A stretch of DNA of 64,000 bases from Trichosphaerium sp. ATCC 40318 (taxonomy: Eukaryota; Discosea; Flabellinia; Trichosidae), in assembly GCA_038496445.1 (NCBI GenBank), contig JALMLS010000062.1, forward strand, positions 434,001 to 498,000, given 5' to 3'. Positions 45,622 through 57,622 of this stretch are shown here, piece after piece. The notes beneath the pieces are model-generated. The model was not told where the DNA came from, searched no databases, and worked only from the letters and a program-made list of their open reading frames with translations. Position numbers and translations under genes: made by a program. The stretch's first letter is position 1; each line of letters starts with the position of its first letter.

Positions 45622-46151
45622 AAAGCGTACGCGGCGGTTTGGCTTTATGAATCTGCCTCTTTTATTGTAGTACAATACGTTGTCCATGTTGTGATGATGT
45701 TAAAAAGCAATAAAGGCTCCAATATGAAAAGTCGTTAAAATTTCGTATTCAACAAAAAGTTGGGTTTTTTTCCCTTTTTTTTTTCTTTTATGCAACTGTT
45801 GATTTCCTTTTTCTTAGTTTTATCGTCAAAGATCCTACAAATATCAATAACTATGTTACAGTCGTAGAGCACTTATCAACAAGTGATAAATCAGCGTGCA
45901 TCTTGCTAACTTGTATCAGGAGGTGTACCTCTAGCTGAGTTGAAGGCGCGTTTGGACTTCAGTAATAGAGTCAAGATCTCTTGCTGAACCGTCGCCTCTG
46001 AAACATTTTGAAGACTATTGAGCTAACGGTAATACTTCATTTGAGTTGCCAAAGAAAGGTCGTCGAGATACATACACATAAATTTGACCTTTGAAAAAAT
46101 GATCACGTGAAAACTCAAGACAAGAAAAGGCTTGTTTTTTTTACACTTCAA
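45622..46151. other. Divergent intergenic region between the archaemetzincin and an F-box gene
   Basis: No coding signal; contains a CACGTG at 46104 close to the F-box start. Confidence 0.45.
46104..46109. promoter_or_regulatory. CACGTG motif 43 bp upstream of the F-box gene at 46152
   Basis: Context GATCACGTGAAAA. Confidence 0.4.
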
Positions 46152-47054
46152 ATGACAACTAAACAGCTCTCACATGTTGATACATTAACAGGCAACACAA
46201 ACTTGTTTTCCGTTCCTTTAGAGATACTACAATATATTATTATAAGTAACGACCTTTCATGGCAAGATCTAGCTTCGTTACAACAATCAAACCATTATCT
46301 ATACGAAATGATAGTATCCTCGTCAGATTACATTTATCGCCATTTGTACCTACAAAAATGGGGTCGTGATGCTGAAGAGATTGAGGTTGCCATCCATCAA
46401 ACACTGGTAAGCCATTCGCAGCGCATAAAAATTCCAAGGACTTGCTACAATCTTAATGCAGTCACATGGAAAGAAAAGTATCAAAACAAACTTCTTCCAA
46501 ATATCATCTCTGAGTTGAGCTGTGACAACACACATGTTCACAAAGGGCAGACGGTAACATTCAAACTTACACTTGAGAATATTGGTAAAACACAAGAGAT
46601 AGTTTACCTTGGTTTTTGCTCCACGTTCTGTAGTCTACTTGAGGGTGATGCTATTTGTATTTGGAAGCCTCTTATCAAAGATAGTAGCGGGTTTCTAGAT
46701 AACGCCAAAAGCATGCACACTTTTACAGATGAGCTCTTTGATGAAGAAAAGACTGATTGTAAGTTTGCATTGAATCCAGGAGACAAGCACACTTTTGAGA
46801 TACCAATACTTTTTGACAAGTCCAAGCCGTTAGTAGGTATAGCTACGAATTTTGGAACATTGTCTTTTCAAGGTAAACTCTTTCAAGTACTGGTTGCCTG
46901 TGATGAAACACCAACTGTATTTCCTCTTCAAGTATATGCAAAAGTCAATACTTATAAAGAAACTTGCAAAGGCCGTATCACAACCAATTTTGGACACTGC
47001 TCAATAGTTACAAGCAATGTTGTAAATCTTACAATGTATAAAACATGCTTATAA
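46152..47054 (+). CDS. F-box protein with C-terminal beta-sandwich-like domain, single exon
   Basis: 300 residues, no intron. Residues 19-65 form an F-box (LFSVPLEILQYIIISNDLSW then QDLASLQQSNHYLYEMIVSS) followed by HLYLQKWGRD, the segment usual after an F-box. The C-terminal part (SCDNTHVHKGQTVTFKLTLE ... GDKHTFEIPILFDKS ... FQVLVACDETPTVFPLQVYA) alternates like an immunoglobulin-type sandwich. ATG at 46152 is chosen; the frame is open slightly further upstream but without an ATG. Confidence 0.8.
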   Translation: MTTKQLSHVDTLTGNTNLFSVPLEILQYIIISNDLSWQDLASLQQSNHYLYEMIVSSSDYIYRHLYLQKWGRDAEEIEVAIHQTLVSHSQRIKIPRTCYNLNAVTWKEKYQNKLLPNIISELSCDNTHVHKGQTVTFKLTLENIGKTQEIVYLGFCSTFCSLLEGDAICIWKPLIKDSSGFLDNAKSMHTFTDELFDEEKTDCKFALNPGDKHTFEIPILFDKSKPLVGIATNFGTLSFQGKLFQVLVACDETPTVFPLQVYAKVNTYKETCKGRITTNFGHCSIVTSNVVNLTMYKTCL

Positions 47055-47130
47055 AACAATGTCTTCAACTAATAATTTGCACTCTTGTGCAGGTGTCTTC
47101 TACTACATAAATACTCACCACTTTTGGGTA

Positions 47131-47375
47131 GTAGGCTATTGATATTCGAGAACTGATGCACGTGTCATTTGTGTCAGCAAAAAAAAAAGTGAATTTATAA
47201 ACTAATAGACACATGATCAGTACTAATCATGTTCACACGCTCATTAGGTGTACGTAGGTTTATTGATATTCACGAACTGACGCACGTGTCAATGAGTCAT
47301 AAGCAAAAAAAAGCGAATTTGTAAACTAATAGACATGCTCGCTACTAATCATGTTCATACGCTCATTAGTTGTAC
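47131..47375. repeat. Two tandem imperfect copies of a 122-bp unit
   Basis: Copy 1 is 47131-47253 and copy 2 is 47254-47375. Both contain TATTGATATTC, GCACGTGTCA, a short A-run, AAACTAATAGACA, CTACTAATCATGTTCA-type and ACGCTCATTAG blocks, differing at scattered positions. Each copy contains one CACGTG. They are noncoding and lie just 3' of the F-box gene. Confidence 0.75.
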
Positions 47376-47819
47376 ATAGCTCCAAAATTGCAACACGTGC
47401 GATATGATAAATTAGACTAGTAGCACGGCAGACGAAAATTGTATTTTCCAAAAAAAAACAGTTGACATTGACCCAGCACAAATGTAGTGCTACATGGCGC
47501 ACCATGAGATACAACGAACATACCAAAGACACAAGTATTTGATTAAACAATTTAATAAGTATTTTTATCAACAACATTTGCAGTAATCTTACCACAACAC
47601 ATTACAAGTAAAACGTAAAAAATGAAAAAAAAGAAAGAGAAAATGAAAAATTTCTTGGATTGCAAAAACTTCTTTTTTATTATAAACCGGGCTACGTGAA
47701 AGTCGCGAATGTGAAGACAGAGTTTGTTTGACCAACTTAGCCATAATAAATGAACAACCACTTCTTTTAATAAACCAAGTAATATAATGAATCAGAAAAA
47801 GACACAATACGAGATAAGC
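47376..47819. other. Intergenic region downstream of uL4
   Basis: A minus-strand frame from about 47742 (MAKLVKQTLSSHSRLSRSPV) has a ribosomal-protein flavour but collapses into a poly-Phe stretch with no following exon. I do not call it. Confidence 0.35.
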
Positions 47820-49518
47820 TTATTGTTGTGCTGCTTTCTTCTGGTTTTCGGCAAATATTGTACCCAAAGAAGGTTTTGAAGGCAATACGTATGTTGGATT
47901 TTGAGGTTGAAGGTTTGGCATGTTGAGCTTTTTACGCCATGCATCATCTTCAGCTTTATCCTTAGCAGCATCACGGAGAGCGGCCTTTTTATCTTCTCTG
48001 GCTCCTTTACGGGCTTCAGCTTCTTCTCTAAAACAAAAAACAGTTAGTAAAAGGCATATAAAGTAGTATAAAAACGAAAAAGAAAAGAAATCGCATTTTT
48101 TGAAATTTAATTTTTTTTCGGCGATTTTTTTTTTCGTTTTGTTCTTTCTTTCTTTCTGTTTTTTTTTTCGTCTACGTACTCTCTGCGGGTGTCGAGGAAT
48201 CGCTCGTATGGGTTGAGTTTGTACATAATTTGTCTGTTCTTGAAAGGATTACCCTTCTTGCCTTTAGCCCATGGGTACTTTCCGTTTACATTGTAACGCA
48301 AGTATTCGTGAACTGCAGGGTCTGACATGATACGAGTAATGTCGCAGTTGGTGAAGCAAGAGCGTGGAGGTCTAAAAACAAAGAAAAAAGTAAGCATAAA
48401 ATTCAAAACATGAGACTCGTTTAAAAACGCACCTGAATCCAGATTTGACAGTGGAATCTTTATCGTATGTTCCGAAGGTTGCGTCAAGTGCTTTGAAAGC
48501 ATCATCAGCCCAGATGACGAATCTACCAACTGAACCACCTGGAGCGAGATCCAAAAGGTTCAAGTAGTCAAGACGGACTACTTCAACACCAGGGATGTTT
48601 CTGAAAGCGGCAAGAGCGGAACCAGCATCGTCTTTGACAACAATGAGAGGACCACGTTTGGTAACAGTCTTTCTAAAGGAAGAACGTAAGAAAAGAGCGA
48701 AACAAGACGAAGAAAAAAGAAAATCCAAAAAAACAGTTTAAAGTGCCGTACCTGTTACGCCATTTTGATTTACCAGCGCGCTTCTTTCTGTTTGCGCATC
48801 TGTCGACCTCAGGACCAGCACCAACATCATCCAAGAAGTCAAGAGCATCTTTTGTCTTCTCAATGTCCAAAATTTTGCCGGCACTGTAAAGTACAATTAG
48901 GTTAGCAATTCGTACAGATAAATAGTAAGCGCAGCGGTTTTTGTAAGTTTTTTCGCGCGTTTTGTTTCACGTACGCTACAACAAGTGGTACTTCAGCTGT
49001 TTCTTGAATTTGATGTCCACGGGCCATAACGAGGGCTGGGACAGCGGTTGCTGACAAAGCAGAGCATACAGCGTAACGCTTTTGGTTCTTTGGAGTCATT
49101 CTTCTCCAGCGTTTCCAAAGCCTCTTTGGTTTGAACATACGACCACCGCGGGCGAACTTTAAGAGTGAAGAAAAAAAACAAAAAAATGAAGAAAAAATTA
49201 TTTGCAGTCATAAGGATACAGGTGCAAAAGCTACTTGTCCAGCTCTGTGGGTACCACCACCGTGTACACGAGGTGCACGAGATACAGCGCGACCAGTACC
49301 CCAAGATTCAGCTGAGACATCCATACCAGCGCTGTGGTGTACAGCGGTTGGTTGTCTGAGTGATAGTCTAAGACATCTGTGGATCATACGAACAATATCG
49401 ATACGAATTGGTGCGCGTAGTACATCAGGCATAGCTACTTGCTCAAGTTTTGAAGCGTCCTCGCTAGAGAATTGTACAGCGACGGTAGGTCTCTCCGCAG
49501 CCTTTGAAGGTTGATCAG
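47820..49518 (-). CDS. RPL4: Large-subunit ribosomal protein uL4 (RPL4)
   Basis: Cytosolic ribosome component that lines the exit tunnel. Exons read [115 protein letters not shown], then [76 protein letters not shown] and a Lys/Ala/Glu-rich tail ending [10 protein letters not shown]. These are uL4 blocks in the right order. The first exon is unresolved: ATG at 49575 followed at once by a GTATG donor is attractive but does not give the right phase. Confidence 0.93.
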
Positions 49519-50161
49519 CTTAAACGCAGAAAAAGCTACGATATACAACGAAAAGGGTCGTAGTATTAACATACCATGGTTGAGTTCTATTTGTGCCTAT
49601 TGGATAAGGATTAGAAAATAACTGTGACTAGGCTGAGAAAACTTCGGAAAATGGTTGGGTAAAATTTTTCAAATGCGACCTCTGTTTTACAAATAGCTTC
49701 AAATTGCATTCTATCGTCAGTTTTATATTGTTTGAGTACTTTGGTGGAACTTTCATCGCGTTTTACGCTTGTTTTCTACCAGGAATGCGTAAATGGAGTT
49801 AATGCGCACTGTTACGGCAGTACTCTGCGACATATATCTTACCAGCGCACAACGCAGTTTTTATGGTAATTAGTACATTACATGCATGTAGTAACAACGT
49901 TATCCAACCCAAAACGACGTTGAGTTACGTGTTGTTACGTGAAGAACGAAAGCTGGCTTCCGTGACACTACTTAACGGGCGAGCGCGTACACTCCGCGTG
50001 CATGCACGTTCTTTCCCATCAATACGGCCGTAGGAACTACATAGCAATCACGTGACATGCAACGTTCATCTTTCGTCGCTAAACTAACGAATCACAAAAA
50101 ACCGAAGTATTGGCAAGTACATAACGCAGCAACAGGACTTTTTTTTATTATTATTCGCTCA
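49519..50161. other. Divergent promoter region between uL4 and the DNRLRE gene
   Basis: No coding exon is certain. CACGTG lies at 50049. A frame open from an upstream ATG at 50057 would add 35 residues before the signal peptide of the next gene. Confidence 0.4.
50049..50054. promoter_or_regulatory. CACGTG motif upstream of the DNRLRE gene
   Basis: Context CAATCACGTGACAT, 113 bp before the chosen start at 50162. Confidence 0.35.
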
Positions 50162-52006
50162 ATGCCTGTAAGACTTGGAGTCCTTGTAGTTTATATACTA
50201 CTCCTAGGATCTCTACTGACAACTACAAGGGGTTTGGTAACTACATTAGTTAGAAGTACGTTTAGCAAATAAACAACAACTCATAGAGTTTTAAATTAAT
50301 ACTAAAATACGTATTGTTTAGGAGTAGCGGCATGCCAAGACGCTACAATATTTCAAAAAGACACTAATCATGCATCCGGGGCGGACCATACACTCTTTGT
50401 TGGTAATGTATTCGTTGTTCTTTAGAAATTGACTTTTTTGAATCAACAACTCAAAAAAAAAAGTGTTCATTCTCTGGAATCTAAACCAAAACGTATATCG
50501 TTTATAACCATTTATTTTGAATCTTGTATTAAGGTTCTTATTAGATCTTTTTTCTTAACAAGTGTTGAGTGCCGTTGTGTTCAATTTTGTAACCAGAAAG
50601 CCATTTTTATTTATTATTTTTATTGTCAAGATTTTCTTGCGTTATATTGTTTTATTTACATCTAAAATAGGTACAAATGGTGGCCCTAATGAAGAACTCC
50701 GAACATTAATAAGATTTAATGTAAGCTTCATTCCTAGTGGTTCTGAGATACATGCAGTGCTCTTAACACTACACGCAACAGAATTAATACATCACCAACC
50801 TATTGCTGTACACAGACTTACATCAGATTGGGGTACGTATCTTGTTTTCTTCAAAAACAACGCACAAAAAAAAAACGTGCAAATTTTGTATTCTCGTGAT
50901 TTTTCATATGTGTTCTCTCGTGTGTTATTAAAAAGTCTCATTTTGTTTATTAATACAGGCGCTGGTCCATCGAATGCAAATGGAAGTATAGAAGGAGAAC
51001 CAGCAGTAGCAGGAGAGGGTGATGCTACATGGTCTCATGCGTTTTACACTGATGATGCTTGGCAGAACGCTGGCGGCGATTTTATTGGTAATATATCTTT
51101 CTCGTATACCATTGTATCTAGAGGGGACTGTACGTAGCAATTCGAACAACCACTGTACAGTACAGCTACTTAAAAAATCTCGCGTAGTCAGTCTTGGTTA
51201 CACCAACAGGAAGTCGAGATTAAGCCTTGATATTCAAGCGTGGGTTGATGGCACTGCTCCTAACTATGGATGGATTCTTATGGGTCCAAACGATAGAGAT
51301 TCTCATGTCGCTTTTGGTGCTATGAATGCCACATACGGACAGTATAGTATTGCGCCAGGTTAGTTTGTTAGCACAGACGTTTCATCTTTTTTCTTGTCTT
51401 TGCTGACCAATAGTAGCGTTAACCATAGCCTATATACCTCCGCATGGTAGCGGAGGCGGTGCTGGAGTTCAAGTTCCTCCATCTAATCCAACGGAAGCGG
51501 TACCCACGGCGCTACCCACAGCGTCTCCCACAGCGTCACCAACAGAAGCTACAATGGCACCAACGAATGTACCAACAACAGCTACGGTTTCCCCTACACA
51601 AGTACCAGCGACATCTACAACTGCACCTACAAGCGTTGTGACTTCATCACCTACAGATGCCCCAGTCGCTTCCCCAACAGCTGTGGTGCCAACAGAATCA
51701 CCTACACCACTTGTGACACGATCTCCTTCGGCTAGAACAAGTGCACAAGGAGCAGTATTTTGCGTTTTCCCAACAGTTTCATCTGACTCTTGCGGGTAAG
51801 TCAAAGTCCTCTACGCGAACTACAAAATTATGTAGATTCTAAGACTAACTCTACAATTTAGTTGCAACGTCGTTGAATGCCCTTTTAATACTCAGATGGG
51901 CGGTTTCGTATGTTCTACTCCAGAGTTATGTATTTACAGAGGAACAACACTACCACCCACACTTGATGTCGCATACAGTTCTACAAGGTGTTCTTGTGCA
52001 CTGTGA
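50162..52006 (+). CDS. Extracellular DNRLRE-type protein with Ser/Thr/Pro stalk
   Basis: Seven exons. The start MPVRLGVLVVYILLLGSLLT is a signal peptide. The globular part fits the DNRLRE (CBM96-like) beta-sandwich found in bacterial and protist surface proteins: TNHASGADHTLFVGTNGGPN, EELRTLIRFNVSFIPSGSEI, LLTLHATELI, VHRLTSDWG, GEGDATWSHAFYTDDAWQNA, LSLDIQAWVDGTAPNYGWIL. A mucin-like stalk of about 100 residues rich in Thr, Pro, Ser and Val follows, then a small Cys-rich end (VVECPFNTQMGGFVC ... TRCSCAL). It probably binds carbohydrate or the cell wall. The intron at about 51088 hides an apparent stop near 51138. Confidence 0.82.
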
Positions 52007-52590
52007 GCTATAGTTATTCACCAACAAACAAAAAACGAACAAACCAAATAAACAAGAGATAAAAATCCAGTTACAGCACGCCCTAGTACCTGATGGACTG
52101 TGAGTATCGAATAAACAAATGTATGTACTATTCTTTCAGAAAACATTTTCTTGAACTATCGACTCAGAGTGCAACATGTGAGTACTACAAAAGTCTAGTA
52201 TTAAAGTTCGTTTTCAATCACGTGGACATTTTCTTGTCGCTATTTTTCTTGCTGTCAATTTTCAACAAAAGCTGAGTCTTGACGTTTTATCATAGTGGCT
52301 CTGTGGATGCCTATAAAATCGCCAGTTATAATAGTCACATTCCATAAGTTCGTGTATAGTTCTGTACATTGACACAACTATTCCGATTGAAACATTTTGT
52401 CCACAAAACACTACAGCGACGGCATTTTTCAAGACTTGTCCCAGTTATGAAATAAGAATGAGACAATACACGCCACACATGCTACCTCATAAAACAGCAA
52501 TTATTTACGCCCGTGCAATAACAATAACAACTGTGTGGTTGTTTTTATTGGACTCTAAAGTACAAATACTTCACTTTTTTTACTGTTTAT
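52007..52590. other. Intergenic region
   Basis: Between convergent genes. Nothing beyond AT-rich sequence and a CACGTG near 52220. Confidence 0.4.
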
Positions 52591-54358
52591 CTATTCTACA
52601 CAAGATCTTCCCTTATTTGACCGAAAACCCAATGGCCAAAGTGGTAAAACCCTATAACAAAACGTATTATTAGTTTCAAAGGAAAAAACACAAAACACGT
52701 GACAATCACTTGTTTCTTTGTTAACACGCTGAAACATACCTTAGACTTTTTAATATACCCCATCCCGTCTTTCCAACACGCCACCCGCCAATAATATAAC
52801 ATGTGTCAGAAATAACAACACACTCACTAGATACAAAGTAGTCTTGACTCAAGTCATCGTCATCCTACGTTGATTTAAACATGTGACTTCATGAGAAAGT
52901 TCCTTTTTGTGGTAGATTACCTTACAAGGTACTTGTGGTGATGACCAAGCAAGTGTTCTTAAGTCAAGAAGCCAAACTGAATATGTGAGTGAGAAGTAAG
53001 TCCACCTTGTTTTGGACTGGGTAAACACGTGCCTTTTGGGTAAGCTATGAGGATAATATTTTCTTTGTAATAAAAACTATTCAACTCTCCAAAATAGTAC
53101 TTTGGAACACCAAGTCCTAGAGCAGTCGATTAATGTTGAAAATAATCCCAAATATAATAGCATACGCCTTGTATCCGTAGAACACTGCGTTGATAGAGTG
53201 ACCCACCGCAATTTTTCTAAAACGTATTAAACAAAAAAACCTGAAAAAAATAGGAATGACTTCGTAATCGTTCCATAAAACAATTAAAAGTGTAATTGAA
53301 CAGTTCAACAAAAGAAACCATAAAATAGCGTCTGTATTAAGATAGTAAGAACTGACAAGATTATTTGTGAACTTCACTGAAGAAGGTGCTTAAAAAAGAA
53401 ATGTACCTGTGTTTAATACGAATAATGATGGCATAGTGTTCCAGCTCTTCTCATAAGAAAGTACATAAATAAGATCATCCACACCCACAGCTTGTATTCT
53501 CAATCCTCCTTTCGGACCAAGGCCAGTTGTTTTAAGTGTTTCCCAAGTCATATTTTCTATCGCGAAAACTTCAATAAAAATAGTAAAATTGTTTGAAAGT
53601 CGTACTCAAGTTGAGACAAACTATGTCGTTATATGGTATCCATTTTTCTTTTCTCTTATCATATCGATGTCCTCCAATAAAATAAGCGTTACCTATATAA
53701 TAAACAGGTTAACAGAGCACTACCACTATGACATCTGGTCGTGTTAACATACTTCCTAAAATAACAGTTTTGTGCCCACTTCTAGGCGTTGAACTATTTA
53801 CAAAATCAACATTCCTCCACGTGTTCTACAAAACATCATTCAGAATCGGCTTTAAAAAAATATGGATTAAGTACGTCTTCAATGTTGAATATTACACCTC
53901 CTTCTGAAGATAGCGTATCTTCTTTTGTAGTTGCAACATAATCTTCATCGATATATCCTTCAAAAAAATTTCTCCTTCCAAAACAAAGCAATATCTCTTT
54001 ATCATTCAATGGAATGGCACTGTGTCTACAACGCCTGAATTTATCTGACTTATTATCAATACTACTCCTTTTAAGTCTGGGATAGTGCTGCGTCCATGAT
54101 ATAGCTTTGGAAGGTTCAAATGAATGAATCTGGAATCGACTATCAAAAAAAGACTTTTACTTCATTCGTTTTTTGTACCGTATCCATAGTTTTATAAACG
54201 CTATCCTTGAACGCCTGGCCACCAGATAAGACGATCTTATCCTTTACTACGGCTGCAACGCCATGAGAATGATCAGGAGGCACTGAAGTGTTAAGAACAC
54301 GCGCCCATTCAAGACTTTCTATCACACCAGTTAGAAAGGATATTTTTCTGGATTGCAT
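52591..54358 (-). CDS. Kelch-repeat protein
   Basis: About ten short exons. Kelch blades are visible: HSHGVAAVVKDKIVLSGGQA, RRCRHSAIPLNDKEILLCFG, STPRSGHKTVILG with AYFIGGHRYDKRKEKWIPYN, VWLLDLRTLAWSSPQVPC and VVISDTCYIIGGWRVGKTGW. The GG pairs and following aromatic residues are typical of six-bladed kelch propellers in adaptor or actin-linked proteins. I see neither an F-box nor a BTB domain, and the N-terminus (MQSRKISFLTGVIESLEWAR) is short. The stop is at 52591 if a last GTATGT intron is removed, or near 52720 otherwise. Confidence 0.78.
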
Positions 54359-54541
54359 AACAAGTTGAAAAGAAGGTGTGCGTTATAACTGAGAATAACG
54401 AAAATTCAACAAAAAAATTCCATCGCCAGTGTATTGATACAAAACCATTAAAACAAAATGCGTCCAAGCGACGAAAGCAGTTAAAAAACGAAGAAAAAAA
54501 AACCCAAAACTTTTTTTTTTAATTCGATTTTTTATAATTAA

Positions 54542-54888
54542 TTAAATCACGTGTTTTTGGAACGTCTTCACTAATGTAAGCTCCATTAACAAGGTTTTAT
54601 ACGTACTTAATTTGTTTAAATTTTTCTTAAAAGTGTAATGAGGATGTAATCGGTATTGAGCGTCTCCACGATCACCAACAGACTTAGTCCGTGCTTTACG
54701 AGCTCTACGCCTCGCAAACACTTTTGGTATATCTACTTTTCCGTTTAGAATCTTGCCTATTATCCTGTCACGCGTTTCTTGCGTGAGTGGGTCCTGTTGT
54801 GGTTCAGTTATAACACAACTGTTTTAAAAGTATGAGTTACCTGTATCTGCGTCCGAGACTTTACATGCTTCTTCTTACGCTTGGACAT
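54542..54888 (-). CDS. Small basic protein, unknown
   Basis: Two exons (54841-54888 and 54542-54793) give 99 residues: MSKRKKKHVKSRTQIQ, then DPLTQETRDRIIGKILNGKV, VFARRRARKARTKSVGDRGD and YRLHPHYTFKKNLNKL. It is strongly basic, as in nucleolar or RNA-binding proteins. The intron is 47 nt with GTAACT and CAACAG ends. A donor at KLS (GTACGT) could extend the gene and change the last residues. No family is recognised. Confidence 0.6.
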
Positions 54889-55113
54889 GGTTACAGTGAA
54901 ATCAGAAAGCTTGTAGCTCGGAGAGGGGGATGTTGCGTTTTTTGAACTGCACACAGTGCACCAGTACTCACAAGACCAAGGCCAATACTGAGAGGTGAGG
55001 GTATGCAATGTTTGACATGTCACTTAACGGCTTGACAAACCCAACGAAGCAATAATACGTGCAAACACTTTACGGCGCTTGGAGACTCGATTCGACGCTA
55101 ATTGATAGTAATA

Positions 55114-56039
55114 ATGGCTCGTACCCGCCACGTAAACACTCAACTAAACTACCAAGTATCAAATTAACGCGTACAGCCAGAGGAGACGTTATTTCCAGCC
55201 GAATTGCTGTGTAATCGAAACGGCGCGAATGAAAACAGCCAAGAAATAGTTATTTCGCCTGGATATCATCTAAGACCACTAAAGATTGGAGATTTTGAGC
55301 GAGGTGAGACTATTTTATCCATTTGCTTTAAACCAACTGTGAACCAGGTTATTGCGATCTACTTAAACAACTCACCACACTCGGAACAGTTACAAAGGAA
55401 ATGCAAGTACAAGAATTCTCCAACAGCGAGATTTTTTTGTTGGTTTTTTTTTTATTTGTTTTTATGTTTTTTACGTTCTTCCTAGGTTCCTAAATCGCTT
55501 TGATTTCTTTTCAAAACACAAGTACTACATCATAGTCATTGAGGAAGTTTCCGTTGGTAAAATTGTTGGTTGCGCGACATTGTTCGTTGAGGGAAAACTA
55601 GTACATGAATGCGGTTACGTATGTAGTATTTACGAGAGAGGGTAGTTTTATTTAAAGTGTTTCAGAAAAAAAAGAAAAGTCGAAAAAACCCAAAAACTCC
55701 AAGACTCTGCTTTGGCAGTACCCGAATTTCTGGATGGGTAAAACCATAACCCCTAAAATAGGTCGGACATATAGAGGAGGTGGTAATCGATAAATCTTGT
55801 CGTGGTTTACGGTTTGGAAAAATGTACGCTGTTGAAACTTTTGTAAAAAAAATACTTTGCTTGTCTTGGAAACTCATGTTTCTTATAGTATAATTAATCA
55901 CCTCAGCCTAATGGCTGACTCCTTAAAGTGTTACAAGGTAACGCTCAACTGCAGTGAAGATAATGTTGGATTTTATAAAAAGTGCGGTTATGCACGAAAG
56001 GAGGTGCAAATGGCAAAGTACTTTCGCAGTAGATTATAG
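55114..56039 (+). CDS. GNA1: Glucosamine-6-phosphate N-acetyltransferase (GNA1)
   Basis: Transfers acetyl from acetyl-CoA to glucosamine-6-phosphate, a step to UDP-GlcNAc for chitin, N-glycans and GPI anchors. Six exons join: MARTRH, PEETLFPAELLCNRNGANEN, YHLRPLKIGDFERGYCDLLK then QLTTLGTVTKEMQ, KYYIIVIEEVSVGKIVGCAT, GHIEEVVIDKSCRGLRFGK and SLKCYKVTLNCSEDNVGFYK, KCGYARKEVQMAKYF. The GNAT acetyl-CoA loop is V-x-x-x-x-R-G-x-x-x-G-K, here VIDKSCRGLRFGK, and the YKVTLxCSEDNxxFYxKCG block is diagnostic for GNA1. Confidence 0.92.
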
Positions 56040-56733
56040 CTAAAGCGGTTCCGGACAATACAAAAAAGTTTCGCTCAAAACAGCGAAACTGCACAGCAAC
56101 GACGCACAAACGTATTAAAGAATGCTACCAACAACCAAGAAAATGTAAATATTGTACTAAGCAACCCTTCACGGGTAAATCGGAAGATATTCGAAAGTGT
56201 TATGAAATAGAAAATTCGCCAAATTTCCTATTGCTTTCGTCTGCATTTTGGGCTCGCATCACTTTACTATTTAATTATTTGCGCTCCGTTCAGACAGCAA
56301 CACCTGCTTGTATCATAATATTATATTATAACAACCAATTGTAAATAACACGGTACGAACTCATAACTTTACAAAGCGCTCATATGAAACAAAAACCCTT
56401 GCTCCTTGGCTTTTGCGTACATAAAACAACGCACCTAAGCCTTTTTTACAATTTGAACGCCATATCTCCCAACGAGCAAAACTTGATTTAAAAAACGTTT
56501 TTATGGTTCCCCTAACATTTGCGAGTGCTTGTGGGTATATTTTATGCCTTTCAGCAAACGACAAACGCCTAAAAGCACAAAACAAAGATCGTTTCTATTA
56601 CTTCTTTAAAACTACCAGTCGGTCTCTTTTTCAAATATTCTTATTCCTCCTTTAAAATACTATGTAATTTCTATGTTTCTAGCGTTCTCCCTTTTACCCC
56701 TTTACTAATCTCTTGACATAGAAAAAAAAAAAA
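56040..56733. other. Intergenic region
   Basis: AT-rich with homopolymer runs; a minus-strand frame at 56361-56585 is not supported by splice or family signals. Confidence 0.4.
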
Positions 56734-57622
56734 ATGTTGCAAGTTATGCATGAACCCGCCCTATCACCACTTCATTACTCCCCGCGCGTCACAAAACTGC
56801 GGTGTCCCCGACCTCAGCGCCCACCATCTCCTAATATGGGAAAGAGACAAAGTTGGAGGTACATATACAATCGTACTGTACTCCCAGTAGCACAAAACTA
56901 ACTCCTTTTTCAGCAAACAAAAAGACCTAAAAGTCTCGACTTCCTCAGACGAAGAATTGCTTCAAACCTCTACTTTTGGTGAAGAAGCTGAGTGTCGTCT
57001 TGAAATCGAGAGTATTTTATCCAAACCGAAAGTGCGTAAATCGGCCGACTCTGGAAGCGATTTAAGTTCGTCTGACGGTTGCTTTGATGGCTCTCCTGTA
57101 CCTTCCCCTGGTACTCCAACGCTAGAATCATGGCGTCCTGTAAATTTTGGGGGCTTGCGCGACTCTGCGGGTGTTCGCCTCAACATTTTTTCTCCATCGC
57201 CTCCATTTGTGTCGCGATGCGCTGTGGTGACACCACCTGTGCGTGCAATGAATCCCTTACCCCGAAACACTCCATTTGCGCAAAACAAGCTTTCGCTTGG
57301 CGATGGTGATGAATTCTCACTATTGAGTGTATCTCCACCACCACTTCAGGTACGAATAATTAACAAGCATCATGAATTGTTTTAGCCGCTCTTTTTTTTT
57401 TTTTTTTTCAATTTTCATGGAGGCCCAGAAAACTATTTTAGAAAATGAACACTGAACACATTACTTACTCTTCTACCTTAGTCACGCTTTGTAAGCACTG
57501 TTGGCTCTTTCGATTTAGATATGAAAGTGCCCCAATTTTCCAACCGTAAGTCCTCGGCGTCCAAGTTTGGTACACCAAAGGCAACGCGAAGGCGCCTCAA
57601 CTTTGGCGTTGAAGCGTTGTAA
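56734..57622 (+). CDS. Ser/Pro-rich CDK-substrate-like protein with an RxL cyclin-docking motif
   Basis: Three exons (56734-56858, 56914-57349, 57482-57622) give 233 residues of mostly disordered sequence. It has many SP/TP sites (ALSPLHYSPR, PPSPNMG, VPSPGTPTLES, FSPSPPF, VVTPPVR, VSPPPLQ) and an acidic Ser patch (TSSDEELLQ, DSGSDLSSSDGC). Near the end FGTPKATRRRLNFGVEAL contains RRLNF, the classical RxLxF motif that docks on cyclins. This suggests a CDK-regulated cell-cycle protein or inhibitor. I cannot assign a family; sequence outside the motif is not conserved with anything I know. Confidence 0.72.

Noticed and set aside
47589-47807. Possible ribosomal protein gene start (MAKLVKQTLSSHSRLSRSPV)
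   Set aside because: The frame turns into a poly-Phe shadow of an A-rich stretch and no later exon matches a ribosomal protein.
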